From Seiridium cupressi (lineage: Eukaryota; Ascomycota; Sordariomycetes; Amphisphaeriales; Sporocadaceae), in the NCBI GenBank assembly GCA_036674765.1, contig JARVKI010000045.1, positions 186,001-250,000 of the forward strand: 64,000 nucleotides of DNA. The letters are read 5' to 3'. Below the pieces are notes generated by a model. The model did not search any database, was not told the DNA's origin, and was given only the letters and a program-made list of their open reading frames with translations. The position numbers and the translations under genes are program-made. Positions 10,830 through 22,698 of this stretch are shown one piece after another. How positions within the stretch are numbered: position 1 is the stretch's first letter; the number at the start of each line of letters is the position of its first letter.

Positions 10830-12805
10830 ATGTTTACCCCGGAAGAATTAACAATGCCATTGACTCCTTTGGTCTGTATACTCTCTGCCATGGGAGCAGT
10901 CTTGGGGCTGGCATGGTCTTATCTCAGGTACATAATTCACGTTGACCGTTTGAGTGAGGCACTTCCAGCTGGACCGCGGCCCTTGCCATGGATAGGCAAC
11001 GCACCAGAGATCCATGGCATCAATTACCGAGTCACGGAAACACTAAAGACATTCACAAAATACGGCGATATCGCCACGGTCTGGCTTGCAAAGAGTCCTG
11101 TTCTCGTAATCAATAGCCCGCGTGCAGCTCATGAACTCTTGCATACGGTGAGTCTTCCTATAACTTATAGAGGCAGTTCAAACTGATTTATGATCAAGAT
11201 GTCAGCAAAAACCGCAGATCGGCCATTGACAGTGCATTATAGAGCTAAACTTCTGCCTTGGAGCTTGGTCCTTGCACCTTACGGTGAACAGTGCCACCGT
11301 CTCAGGAAGATTTACCATCACATTCTTGGGCAAGCAGGAGCGACAATCTTTCGCAAGTGGAGCGAGGAGGAAACACTGTTCATGCTTAAGACTCTTGCGA
11401 AGAGCCCGGACCAAGCACATTTTGAATGCGACCGCCACGGTTTCAACATTACGATGCGAGTCATCTATGGTGTGCGCTATGGTCCTGAAGGGGATCACAA
11501 GATTCGAGAGACGTTTCAATTGTGGGAACAAATGTTTTGCTGTAAGGTATTTCGCTCAAAAGAACTTCGGAGAAGTGGAGACTGAGATGAACTTTCTATC
11601 TAGATTTTCTCCCTGGGTCCTTGATATTCGACTACTTTCCCTCACTACTGGAACTTGCAGAGTGGCTACAACCATGGTTATTCACATTCCAAGGGCTCAA
11701 AAGGCGTGAACGGGGTATTCACGATGAACATCTCCGCATAATTGAAAGGTGTGGCGGCCTTGATGGGAAATTCCCTGAATATGGTTCAACCACATTTGCA
11801 GCGCAGCTCCTAAAGGTATTCAGCGTTCCGTGACTTACTTCATGGGGTTATTAACAACGAAGAACAGATGACACAGGGAATAAATCTTGACGATCAGGCA
11901 ATTATCGACGTGCTGAGTATGCTTCTTGGTGCTGGCGCCGATACGATCAGTGGGTTCCTGCAGCAATTTTTCAAGGCGATGGCCGTCAACCCGGAGGCTG
12001 TCATCCGAGCGCAAGCTGGTAAGTCTGGCTGGATTTGTCTGCTCAAGCCTGACGTGTTTGCTAATCGTTAGTTGGCAGAAATTGACTCAGTCATCGGAGC
12101 GTCTCGGCTTCCCAGCTGGGAGGACAAGTCGAACCTCCCGTACGTACGGTCACTGATCAAAGAAGTCCATAGGTGGGCTCCATTTGCGGCGGCAGGTTAG
12201 TAAAAAAGGCCCTAGCAAACATCACCTGCTCGAAAGTGTTCAAGTACAACTAACCTATAATGACAGGCATTCCGCACTCTACGACGGAAGAGATCACGTA
12301 CCAGAACTACGTTATTCCGAAGGGCACGGTCCTTTTGCCAAATATCCCCGCCATGATGCGTAGCGACGAGAGATATGTACAGCCCGACAAGTTCGAGCCG
12401 GCGCGTTTCATGGATGACGACACAGATTCAGCAACATCGGCACACAGTCCAGATTGGCCACAGCGCGACCATGTGCATTTCGGTTGGGGTCGACGCCTCT
12501 GCCCCGGCATCTATGCCGCTGACATTTGCATATTTTTGGCCGTATCCCGCATCCTGTGGGGGTTTTCTATTCAGCCTCACCCGGATTACCAAGTTCGGAT
12601 GGAAGATGTATCAGGTGCGCCTTTTCGTTCTTACTCTGGACAGTTGTCATGTCTATTTTCAAGGCTGACCTTCCAAATAGAGGGACTTCTTAAAAAGCCG
12701 TTTCCTTTTCGGCTGCATATTTTGTCCCGAGGGCAGCGGTACGAAGAGATAGTGGCGCAACAGCTTGCATTGCATGACGCAGGGAAAAAAGAAGTTCGAA
12801 CCTGA
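10830..12805 (+). CDS. cytochrome P450 monooxygenase
   Basis: Seven exons, 10830-11147, 11199-11541, 11604-11815, 11868-12018, 12079-12195, 12267-12614 and 12681-12805, are all in frame and give 537 residues. An N-terminal membrane anchor (ILSAMGAVLGLAWSYL) is followed by the proline hinge PAGPRPLPWIGN. The I-helix has GAGADTISG, the K-helix KEVHR, then FEPARF, and the heme loop FGWGRRLCPG with the thiolate Cys. All parts for an active microsomal P450 are there. The style is that of the large fungal group often labelled O-methylsterigmatocystin oxidoreductase-like; the substrate cannot be read from sequence. The gene shares its upstream region with the membrane protein on the other strand. 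Confidence 0.93.
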
Positions 12806-13726
12806 TCCCTCGGCAATTGGACGGCACATAAAGCCTCTTCGGCAAAGGAATGTGACCAGCGAGCCAATGGTAGCGCCATAGGCTAGACATATTCCGCCTT
12901 TTCGTAATAGAATGCATGGTAAATCATTGACATTCTGAACTCTCGCGAGCCTAGACCGTCATTTTAGTAGTAGTGTCTTGATTTGGCAGACATGTGGCTA
13001 CTAATGGTTACACTGTGATACTATATTTGGCGCACCGCGTCAACATCGGACGTAGTTCTACATTGAAAAACTTCGCTACCAATGCAGAGATATGCAATTA
13101 GCCAAGAAAGAAACGAAATCTGATTGGTGGTGGGAATATCCTTGCGCATGCTGCCCCGGCCCCCGTCTGTCAGTTAGGCCCGCTCCTCTGCAGAGATCCA
13201 CCACGACCCGCCGGAGAAAGTGGCATGGTGAATTTAGGTGTCAGCCTCGAGCCATTAGCTCGATACTCAAGCCCCCGGAAACGAGGATGATATTCGAAAA
13301 TTATTACCCAAAGAGGAGGAGCTTCCGAAGGTACACTTGAAAATCCAGCATAACGGTTGGCATCTACGAAGGTCCATGTGTTCATCCCAGTCGTCCTCAT
13401 AAATATTGATGACACCGTACATTAGCTCTTGTGTGGTAGCGAGCGGTTTACCGTTTTCGTCCGAGAGCCCCAATACCTACCATTTACTGGGTACGCACCG
13501 CAATGTCACACGTCCGTCTCTCGGTTCACTACTGATGTTCAAGGTGATTAGGGACTATTCTCGAGAAAAGTTGCCTGCGTCCTCGCCCATAGACTGGTAT
13601 TACATCTATCCTCCAACGCGCCAAAAGTCATTGCGGTGCAAAGCGGTGACCTCGGTGGCCCGTCCAGATTCTTCAGAATCTCTCGTGACGGCTGCTCCGG
13701 GTTGACGGAAAGCCAGCTTCTTTCCC
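12806..13726. other. intergenic, no supported gene
   Basis: This stretch lies between the P450 and the next membrane-protein gene. Short open frames overlap on both strands at 13092-13705, one of them (minus, 13267-13473) of protein-like composition, but none can be extended by splicing or recognised. Confidence 0.4.
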
Positions 13727-15022
13727 ATGGCTAATGTAACCAATGTTCTCGGTCAATGCTACCAGCTTGTCGAAACGGACAGTGGTAGCAATCGCCTTGG
13801 CTGGGTTTCTCCACCGGATTTCAGGAGCACTATCAGCATCATTTGGACATGCGTCCTGGTCATCTTCACATGTACCTGGACTGTCATGCACATCAACCTG
13901 CCTACCCCCCATGAGACGTGGAAGGATATAACACTTCGCAAGGCCAGGTGGGCTATGTTCATCATCTACGCTCCCGAGGCTGTCACGCTACTAGCAGCAT
14001 GCCAGTGGCAGTCAGCGCGGTCATCGCGCGAGGAGATGCGAGCCCTCGGCTTCTCTTGGTGGACAACGACCCACGGATTCTTTGCCGACAGTGGCGGTTT
14101 CGTTCTCGTGTCTCCAGATATGCCACCGTTTCCCGTCAATTCGCGCGCCATACATTACCTTGTTTCGAGAGGGTATATTTCCATACCATCCGTGACAAGG
14201 GCTGAGATTTGGGATAGGAGTAAATCGGACCACTTTGCGAAATTCGTGGCGGTAGTGCAAATGACCTATCTATTCTGTCAAGTCATCGCTCGAGCTATCC
14301 AAGGTCTGGACTCTTCATGTTTCGAGATTGTTACGGTGGCATTTTGTGTCTGTGCCGTGGCGACGAGCTTATTCTGGATGGACAAGCCAAAGGACGTGAC
14401 TGTCGCCATACCCATCGAGATGAAGTTCACACTAAACCAAGTTCTCCTCGAAGCTGGCTCGGTAACTGAGAGCCCGTGGCTAGACACACCAATGGACTTC
14501 GTGGAGCAGCCCGGCTGGACTGTATGGAATCGTCGCGCAGCGTTCCGCACCTTCGGTGGGCTACAGCAACGACCTATCCAGCGCATTCCAAACGACTATA
14601 TTGTACCCCCAGCTACCATACGAATAGCCCTTGTAACGTGGTTCATCACTGTGCTTCATCCAGCAATCCACATGGTGAAGTGGAACTTCGAATTCCCTAC
14701 ATTGCTCGAGCAGTACGTATGGCGCTTTTCCAGTGCGAGTCTGTTAGCCGTCTTATTTGTTTGGGGCGTAGTGGAGGTTCTGTCTGTGAAGCCAGGGCTG
14801 GATTTTACTGTGACGCTTCTCGGCATCTGGGTCAATGAGACGACACGCCAGGACTCTTGGTGGCGATCTCGCGCGCTGGACTTTCCCGGAGCCATGAGCT
14901 CCCTACTATATTTCGTTGCGAGAACTGCTTTGATAGTGGAGACCATACTAAGTCTTAGGCAGATGCCGCTATCCGCCTTTCAAACGGTCATATTTTCTCA
15001 ATATATGCCACATTTTACTTAA
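13727..15022 (+). CDS. fungal polytopic membrane protein, uncharacterised family
   Basis: A single uninterrupted frame of 431 residues. It opens MANVTNVLGQCYQ and soon reaches GWVSPPDFRSTISIIWTCVL, the hallmark start of a large fungal family that I know only as uncharacterised membrane proteins. Further family features are the first loop with MHINLP, a WW-TT-HGFFADSGGF stretch, and the C-terminal LRQMPLSAFQTVIFSQYMPH, matching the usual family ending. I count about seven to nine hydrophobic helices. Two Asn-X-Thr sites lie near the N-terminus. AT-rich DNA follows the stop (15030-15130). Function is unknown. Confidence 0.8.
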   Translation: MANVTNVLGQCYQLVETDSGSNRLGWVSPPDFRSTISIIWTCVLVIFTCTWTVMHINLPTPHETWKDITLRKARWAMFIIYAPEAVTLLAACQWQSARSSREEMRALGFSWWTTTHGFFADSGGFVLVSPDMPPFPVNSRAIHYLVSRGYISIPSVTRAEIWDRSKSDHFAKFVAVVQMTYLFCQVIARAIQGLDSSCFEIVTVAFCVCAVATSLFWMDKPKDVTVAIPIEMKFTLNQVLLEAGSVTESPWLDTPMDFVEQPGWTVWNRRAAFRTFGGLQQRPIQRIPNDYIVPPATIRIALVTWFITVLHPAIHMVKWNFEFPTLLEQYVWRFSSASLLAVLFVWGVVEVLSVKPGLDFTVTLLGIWVNETTRQDSWWRSRALDFPGAMSSLLYFVARTALIVETILSLRQMPLSAFQTVIFSQYMPHFT

Positions 15023-15373
15023 CAAGGGATAGCATTAGTCTAATATGTTTATTTTATTAAGACCTAAATATTTAATTTATGTTAAAAAAACATCTCTAAT
15101 CTCAAAATTCTTTTATGTATTTTTTGCTACGCTTTTCGCTTTCTTTCTCAATTGCTTTTCGATAAGTCCTTGCAAGTTCGACGTTCCTACTCCGGGGCTG
15201 ACACAAAGAGAACGCTGAACGCGTTTGAATGCAGAAATTGATACCCTTTGTCAATAATTTCAACATTCCCACTCCACCAGAACCAGGAAGAAAGCATAGT
15301 CCGGCGCACAATCTTCTCGTCCATGTATGTCGTGTAATTTAGAACCACTAAGATAGATGTGAACGTTCTTCAA

Positions 15374-16606
15374 ATGAGTTACACCATTCGAAAGTCATTC
15401 TTCGTCGAGACTACACAGTACACATTTGTCCGAGATGCCGGATCGGGGCATTATGGCCGGGCAGCATTAATGCAGGCAACATTTAAAAACGGCTGGAGAA
15501 ACAAATTAATCATTAAATACCCCACACGTAAGATGAAGATGTACAAGGATATATTATCACAGGAAGCCAAAGTGTTAAAAGTAGTTCTTCCGCCAATATG
15601 CAACATGGTCCCGATGTTGACAGCCTTAACAAGAGACTCGAAGGTCGCTGGCACATTGTAGGACTTCTGGCCGACCATGAGAAAGTGGAACAACTATATC
15701 GAGAAAACCAACCAGGCGATAGCTCCGATACACATAATACGATATTTGAGGAGGGAGACGACCCCTTCTTCCTCCTCATGGAATACATACCGAATGGCAC
15801 CCTCCTCGAGTTCCAGACAAAAACCTGGAAGAAAGATCCGCCGATACCAAACAGAATACTCTGGCAGATTTTCTTATGCCGTAGGTCGTATCCGGAGTGC
15901 TTTAGTCTACGTAACCATTAACTGAGAGCCTCATAGTGGTAGAAGCAACCTTTGAGATGGCAGAAGTAGGTGAGGACTTCTGCCACAGAGATCAGCACCT
16001 CCAAAACGGTTAGTATGGGCCCTTCGAAAAGTCTTATTCAATCCTCCTGACGTATTCAGTTATGTTTGGTGACGTCGACTCATACTTGCATAGAATAGTG
16101 CCAATCGTGAAGTACATCGATTTTGGAAATGCTACAGGCCATGAATGGAAACCAGGGGCGCCTTACCAGCAACGTACAGATCTGTGGGGACACCGTCCTA
16201 CAGGCATTCAAGTAAATATATATGATGTCGGAGGTGTAGGTTTTCTTGCCCCATGTCTCTTAGCCCAGGTTCGGTTATATGATATGTGTATTGAACAATA
16301 TTCTAGCTTATGGAGCAGCTGTTCAGACAACAATCATTCATAGCTGGCCATTGGTATCAAATTGGCCACTATCCTAACTTAGATGGCGACTTACTCGACC
16401 TCGTAGTCCGGTGCCGTTCGAGAGATCCAACGCGACGACCTACTATCGAGGATTGCCTTAAACAGATAGACACAGCTATTGCGAACAAGACGCGGCCGGA
16501 GCACTTTCCCAATCGGTCACATTCAGCGAACGAGACAGATGATTTCATTCGCACTTACGTACATGACCACATCTTCCAGCCCAATGCAGACACGTCAAAT
16601 CCATGA
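15374..16606 (+). pseudogene. fungal kinase-like gene, probably broken by two frameshifts
   Basis: The ATG at 15374 starts an N-lobe with AGSGHYGRA, LIIKYP (beta3 Lys) and SQEAKVLK. An intron, donor gtagtt and acceptor ending near 15648, joins to RLEGRWHIVGLLADHEK in frame. The hinge region (FLLMEYIPNGTLLEF) follows. After WQIFLC the homology jumps frame twice, near 15875 and near 15915, and I find no introns that repair it. It resumes as EDFCHRDQHLQN, spliced to VMFGDVDSYLHRIVPIVKYIDFGNA, then further exons to 16606. The catalytic Asp and DFG Asp survive. The frame breaks lie only about 40 nt apart, too close for normal introns, so I read this as a decaying gene. An unusual splice pattern is the alternative. 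Confidence 0.55.
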
Positions 16607-16803
16607 TTCAAGCCAATCAGGTTGACGTTTGTCTTATTGAGAGGCTGTTTGATTCAGAGCGGAGTTGATATCCCCGAAGATCCAGATAAAGGAATATCAG
16701 CCGTAATTTAGACCAAGACACCTCACTATCAATTCGAAGAGAATAGACACCAGAGAGTCTTTAGTCAGCTCTGGGACGTTTCTTTGTCAGTGCTTGGCTC
16801 CGT

Positions 16804-17587
16804 TCAAATTATGCCTAGTGATCGTTGAAATACGTGCCAGGGTACAGACAAGGCCACTTGCTCGAGACATGTCAGCCAGTAGATCCATCGTCGGGTGCTA
16901 GAGCCAGGGGGCATATCCAGCCATTAGCCATCCTGCGAATCTCGAAGCAACGGCCCCGGCTCGAAGATGGCAGGCGAATACACATTCCATGGCTTCTCCG
17001 CCATCTGGATGATGTTTAAACCAGCCGCGCCGATGCATGCGTTTATACATGAAAGGAGGGCGGCAATGCTGAGGTCAGCATCTAGTCGACTGGAGTCTTC
17101 GGACAGGGCTTGGTCGTTAAACTTCCCGCGAGGCCACCGTCTCCCAAGGGACTCCCGTAGGATCGATTGGGCCATGCCACAAAGTCTGTCTAGCTTGCCG
17201 ACTCCCGCCGCAGCGAGTTTAGCTAGGAATGTAGCGAAGCTTAGTCTCTGTGAGAAACTCATCTCGACGTATCCTTCTATCCAGAATTGGGTCATGTCAT
17301 GGATGAGAAATGGAAGATCGCTCCATATAACACCACCTGATGTGGAGGCGACGACATGCTGCGCCTCGGATTGTTTGACCGAGCCTCGTCAACGAGCTTG
17401 CACGACCTGTGAGGCTACTCTGTCGAGGGCGGGGTGGTAAGAGGAAATCGCTGCCTTCGTCAGAGGGCTGGTGTTTAATAACCCGCAAAGAGTCAAGCTC
17501 GTCGAACATAACGAAAACAATGATCAAAAGTTCATTTAGCTCAAAAGCATCAGTGGGATCAGGGGTCATGATGTCAGGGGTTTTCAA
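16804..17587 (-). pseudogene. DUF3632-like gene relic with two in-frame stops
   Basis: One frame read from about 17460 down to 16804 gives, in order, HPALDRVASQVVQAR, stop TGA (17391-17389), then GGVIWSDLPFLIHDM, a helical core with FLAKLAAAG and SILRESLG, ACIGAAGLNI, then stop TAA (16926-16924), and finally PPGSSTRRWIYWLTCLEQ. This order (W-DLP, central AR-TA helix, ALE helix, ERW-FW ending) matches DUF3632 proteins as I remember them. Both stops can arise by single C-to-T changes (CGA to TGA, CAA to TAA). The N-terminal part to 17587 is in another frame and uncertain. I treat the gene as dead; the family call is from memory. Confidence 0.5.
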
Positions 17588-17669
17588 CTGCTCCTCATTA
17601 TATTGTACATAGACAATGGAATGATATGAATAACTAAGCTACGCATATCGATGGGTCCGTGTGTTCACT

Positions 17670-18995
17670 TCAGCATGTCTGAGGATCACCGAGGCCAGCT
17701 GCGGTTGCTGCCAGGAGGAATTCCATGAAGCCAGCATTTGTCTCCTGCAAATTCTTGGCGTAGTCAGAATCCGTAGGATAGAACGGGCACGAGCTGACAG
17801 AGCTCCCAAAGCCAAACTCAATCGTGTAGGGATATATCAAGTTGAGAGTCGAGTCAGCATAGTGCCGCGAAAACGCATAGTCATCGCTCGCCCCCGACGT
17901 AGGGTACAGGTATGCGGACTGCTTCACCGTGTAGGAGCGGCTCGCAGCAGCGCTCATACCGTTGCCGACGGACGTTCCGACACTCTTCGCAGTGCTCAGC
18001 TCGGTAGCGGAGATATACTCGCCGTATTTGGTGGTTGTAGAGTCAGTGGTGATTCCGCGGATGCTGTCGTAGGTTGTGTTCATGAAGTTTTTGTATGGGT
18101 TAGTGCTCTGGTCCGTATCACTTCCCCAACTGTACAGAACATCGCCAGTGTACGAGTGCAGGTCAATATACCACCGCACCTTGTTGAACGTGTCCATCAC
18201 CCATTTGATACTCTTCGTTTCCGGCTCGGAGAATGCCGCCGTGCCGCGATAGACCTCTGATGACGGGCTGCTCGATGCCACCTCTTCTCTTTCGCTTGTA
18301 GCCCAGTGCGACGGAGCCCATGCGAAATCGAAGTTTCGGTTAAGATCTACTCCAATGGAAGCGGCGCTACCGGTTGAAGACGCGGGATTGCGGTTCTTGC
18401 GCCAGCAACTGTTGGAAGATTGGTCGTAAGCTACTCCATCCGGGTTGCTCAACGGTACGAAGACGATGCCTGCATCAAGCGCTGTGAGAACTTGCGCGTT
18501 GGTATACGACTTGCTGCCGTACGTGAGACCTTTGCTGTACTTCTTCGCATATAAGAGGTCGGATATGAAGTACAGGATGTTATCTGAAGAGCCGCGCTCA
18601 CGAGCATGGATGGCGCCATTAAGATACACACGATACGTGGAGTTGCAAGTTCCTTGGCCGCCGACCTTTCCACCCGAGATTGTGGCACCACCATGTGTCG
18701 TGTATGGGGTAGTGAAAGTCTCGATGCCATACTCCTTGGCAAGACCATTCAGGCCTGAAATGACCTCTTTCACGTTAAGGATGGTGGTCATGCTGGTCGC
18801 ATTGCCACTACCAACCCCTCGCGGGAAAGAGCTGCCACCACTGAATCGATCACCCGTCCCAATGGCTTTGCCATAGCTCTGGCGGCGATCAACCTTTCGG
18901 GCACGTGCGACGCCCCCTTGCCTTTCCTCCGGGAGCAGACATGCTCCGACAGCCTGGACCAAGCCAACAATGCCAAAGATTTTAGTCCACTTCAT
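17670..18995 (-). CDS. secreted zinc carboxypeptidase, peptidase family M14
   Basis: An intronless frame of 441 residues. A signal peptide (MKWTKIFGIVGLVQAVGACLL) is followed by a basic stretch with possible Kex2 sites. Zinc ligands are H130 and E133 in GAIHARE and H280 in YIDLHSYTGDVLYSWG. Substrate-carboxylate residues lie in LNRNF (219-222). The catalytic Glu is E393 in YTIEFGFG, and the LYPTSGASDDYAF segment carries the usual substrate-pocket Tyr. Three or more Asn-X-Ser/Thr sites are present. The activation propeptide is very short compared with classical pancreatic-type enzymes (about 60 residues before the catalytic domain). It should release C-terminal residues from peptides outside the cell. 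It looks intact. Confidence 0.92.
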   Translation of the reverse strand: MKWTKIFGIVGLVQAVGACLLPEERQGGVARARKVDRRQSYGKAIGTGDRFSGGSSFPRGVGSGNATSMTTILNVKEVISGLNGLAKEYGIETFTTPYTTHGGATISGGKVGGQGTCNSTYRVYLNGAIHARERGSSDNILYFISDLLYAKKYSKGLTYGSKSYTNAQVLTALDAGIVFVPLSNPDGVAYDQSSNSCWRKNRNPASSTGSAASIGVDLNRNFDFAWAPSHWATSEREEVASSSPSSEVYRGTAAFSEPETKSIKWVMDTFNKVRWYIDLHSYTGDVLYSWGSDTDQSTNPYKNFMNTTYDSIRGITTDSTTTKYGEYISATELSTAKSVGTSVGNGMSAAASRSYTVKQSAYLYPTSGASDDYAFSRHYADSTLNLIYPYTIEFGFGSSVSSCPFYPTDSDYAKNLQETNAGFMEFLLAATAAGLGDPQTC

Positions 18996-21900
18996 TGTCG
19001 TTAGCAGGTGCGCCGAGAATCCGGGAGATATAGAGAACGATCTCAGGTGTGTGCCGCGTGGAATCAGGATTCTCGCATCTTATACATAGTAGTAGCACAT
19101 GACATCGCCAGGATACTACGGGGCGGATAGAAAGCTTAATAAATGGATTGCATACAAACCGGAAAGCCTGTTCTTGGCAAATTGTATCATCCCAGTAATA
19201 TCTCAGTTGATTGGTGGATCCCACGATGCTTAAACATGCATTCCTTAATCAGTTAGCATGGCATTGGTAGCTAACATCCTAATTGGGCAGGTAGCATAAA
19301 GCAGCAACAAAAGCTTGCCGCATATGTGGGGGATCCGAAGACAAAATCTAGACTAAAGAGGGGTTAGGGGCTTGCTGCCCCTTTCATTCATCTGTAGGCC
19401 AGCCTCCGGTAGCATAATTACATTGATTAGCTCAGATATCTTACCGGACCTATGTTGCAGTGCTGGCTAAAAATTCGATTATTATCGTCCCCTCTAGGAT
19501 ATGAGTTGGCTCGCAGCTCTGTATGTAATCTCATTAGTTTTTCGAGACGTTAGAACGTAAGGGCCAGGACGTTTCGCAGTGCAAAAGCGGGTCCGGGGCG
19601 CGGGCCATAGATAAGTCAGCACAAGCGGCTGCACCTGGCGGTTAATAGGAACAGGAACAGCTTTCAGCTTATCCAGGGCAGAGCGGACGGGATGCAGGAT
19701 CGTTGAGTTGTGTGCAATCTTGTTGCAGTGTTTTTAAAACTATAGATATGTCAAGCCCGATTGGCAATCAAGGCAACGTGGTTCTCAAGGTACCTAATGG
19801 CTGTGCTGCTGGCTGCCCCTGGATAGGTTTTTCAACAGGTGTGGTGCTACGTTTTCAAATAACCCTCAGATTTTGCTTCGCATTTCCATTTGAGTCGCTT
19901 AACAAATGGATCCGGCCCTGAAGGGTAAGACGGGCTCAGTATGCTGTGCGAGGATTGATGAATTGCTCAACACAGCAGCAATAGTAACTAGCCCCCCACC
20001 AAAGCTCTTATCTAATCGATAGCCAATCAAGTCCTTCGTTTGTACTGCTTTGTATCAAGAAGATTGCGAATTCAGGCATGAAATGGTGCACTTTGGCGCA
20101 TCACCACTTGGATTGTTTTAAGCCGCCTCATGCAAACTATCTCTTTAATTGGCTTGATGGGACTGGATATATAATTATAAGTCCCGCAATCCACCAAGAC
20201 TACGCCGAATCTAGGGATGTACAGCTGTGCAGGGGAAAGTCCGCTAGAAATCGGATGGAAAGTGGTAACACCAAAGAAGGTAAAGGAATCATCAATTGCG
20301 GATTAAATAAACGGAAACTCGGTTATTTATTTTGAAAGTAGAAATGATCATTATACACCGAAGCCACCGTATGGGGACGCTCTCTCCGAGTTGGATCTGA
20401 ATCCACCGATGCAGTCTTCAGCCTTTAACACCTGTTTTGCATATACTGTAGTATAAAAGATCAGGTGGACCCGAATCCCGCATGGAAATCATGTTAAGCC
20501 AAAGGCGGTATTGGTACGGGTATATTGGGAAACAACCGTCTGAAACGATAACATTATTACCAACCTAATACGTCACTTTGGTACAACGGTCACCTACACC
20601 TCAACTAGTATCGTCCCATGATCATAACAAAGACAGAGGATCTGTAGGACTATTGGTCTCCAACCTGTTACTGTATTTCAATTTGAGAGCTGGTTTGGTT
20701 AATCAATTTGAATGCCAAAGTTTGTTCATAGTAGTTCAACTATCGACCACAGCGAGACGCTCTCTCTTGCGTTCCTTATTCTTAACATGTTCTCAGCCTG
20801 GCGCCTTGCATTACTGGAGGCGCAGGTCATCTTTCGATTAAGGATCTGGAGAACCAGCAAACAGTCGCCCCTAGCCATGTCCCGAACGCTCAACTCACAC
20901 GTATGGGTTTATCGCAGACATGCACCAACAATGTCGACGTCCATTGGGGGTTATTCAACACTGCCCGGTAACGAGAAGCTGAAATATGGAACTAGTAGAG
21001 ATCTAAAGAATAATGTGGATATGGAGTAAATGACTGTTCTAGCTGCTGAATGTCATCTTTTTGAGAGTTGCCATATAAGGCATCTCTGCCGCCGTCTATT
21101 GTGTTTTGTGACAATGTGTAGTTCTCCTATCTGCACTTCCATCCCTTGCGTTTTTAGTGTCCCAGATTTCTCAAACTTCAAGCTCTGTGGCCGAAATCTC
21201 AACGGCCCTATGTGTCTCCGGCAGATGTTGATTTATGCTTACTTGTAAAATTATAATCTGCCTTTGATGTTAATCCATGGGTGCGAGTAGTTTGGAATCT
21301 GGGAGTCTCTCATTTGGAAGGTGGCTAAGAATGACGTAAATCAACATCTTCTCGTATACTGGCGCTCCAACGTAGCTCAAGCAGAGAGCTAAGGTTGGGC
21401 CATAAGTGCCGAGAAGGCACATGGTCCAACCACGTCCACATGGTTTACACGATGGTAATTGCTCAGCTAGACAGTCCATCAAGAAAAGTGGCCACAGGTT
21501 TCCGCGACAGCAGAAAGAACGCTGGTCAGTCTAAGAACCACAATTCGCAGGCAATGACTGGAAATCAATGAGCAAAGGGGGCAGCCACATGCTAACCTTG
21601 TAGGCCCCCGCAATTATTGAAGGTACGTACTACTAAACTTAAAACCCCAAATTTCATCAACGAGCTATGACAAAACTGCTGATGTAATATTAACGCTCGC
21701 AACCTCATCTTTGCCATTTTTACATCAACTTCGTTTCTCTTTCCGAGCCTAGCCATTTGTTTCGAATGATACTTGGTTCGATTCATCGGTTTACGTGGCA
21801 TTCGTGTTATTATCATCACTTGGTCACCAACATGCATGACTTCTTCGCGAGTAGGCCTCTACAATTCACTAGCCTCTCATGCTCATTGCTGGCGACTGCC

Positions 21901-22698
21901 GTTACATTCACAAAAGAACGGTGAATGCGGCTTAGGAGTACTCGGCCACACCTCGACTTGGCGCTTGTCAGTTTAACTCTAAATTGGGCCCATTTGACAA
22001 CAGCTCAAATACGACGAAACGCAATAAGAAAGGGAGCCACAAGCGTGATACACCAGAGTCAATGGGGTCGTACTACTAAGAGAAGTCTCAGCCACAAGAG
22101 CCGACTAGAAAATACTTGTAGCTGTTACGTAAGATTGTTGTGCCGATGAGAAAGCCGCGGCGCATTTAGGGTCAGACCCATCATAATACGATGTCGCCAA
22201 GGCAATGCTACTGGGCCCTGGCCTTGCTGTGGAGCATGTCATCTTAAGACGTTGGTGATACGAAATGCTATTTCGAAATAGTGGCTCACTCTGACAGCCG
22301 GGAGTGATGCGCCGGGTACGAGCTGAACACGATGGTCCCGTACGCTAAGCTTCATTTTAAGCTTACTTGGCCCGTGTCGTGGGGCGCACCCGCTCAGCTG
22401 GGTCAGATTATTGCCAAATAGGAGTGTGAGCACGCGACCACAGTGAATTCGACAAAATTGTTTTTGTGATTTCAATTCACAGCAGAGAACGAGTGATGTT
22501 CAGAAACAGATTTTCACTTACCGAGAAAGGACTTCTGGCAACACGCTTGAATTCACTCAATCACTCATTTCACTGAATTAAATTTCTCAACTGCTGGTTG
22601 ACCCGGTTTTACCTTCACCACTGGCTCAGCAGGCTGGGGAACCAGGACTTCCTCAAGGCACATTCTTTTGTCCCCTCCTTCGCCCTCCATCATTCACT
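18996..22698. other. 3.7-kb stretch without a supported gene
   Basis: Between the M14 peptidase and the sulfatase-fold gene I find only short open frames of under 110 codons on both strands, none with recognisable motifs and none that splice together. No transposase, reverse transcriptase, terminal repeat or RNA gene is evident. It may hold old, decayed sequence, a non-coding RNA, or the long 5' region of the 22699 gene. The last 120 bp before 22699 are pyrimidine-rich, as in many fungal leaders. Confidence 0.45.

Noticed and set aside
12615..12680. Read-through of the last P450 intron as coding
   Set aside because: The frame is open, but splicing gtgcgc...aaatag gives the usual family join before GLLKKPFPF.
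13267..13473. Minus-strand frame with a protein-like opening (SDENGKPLATTQELMYG)
   Set aside because: Cannot be extended; overlapping frames on both strands look equally open, and no family is recognised.
20578..21029. Two overlapping plus-strand frames in the gene-poor stretch
   Set aside because: No motif, wrong composition and no splice link.
21592..21837. Basic minus-strand frame of 81 codons
   Set aside because: Short, no support from neighbours; not called.
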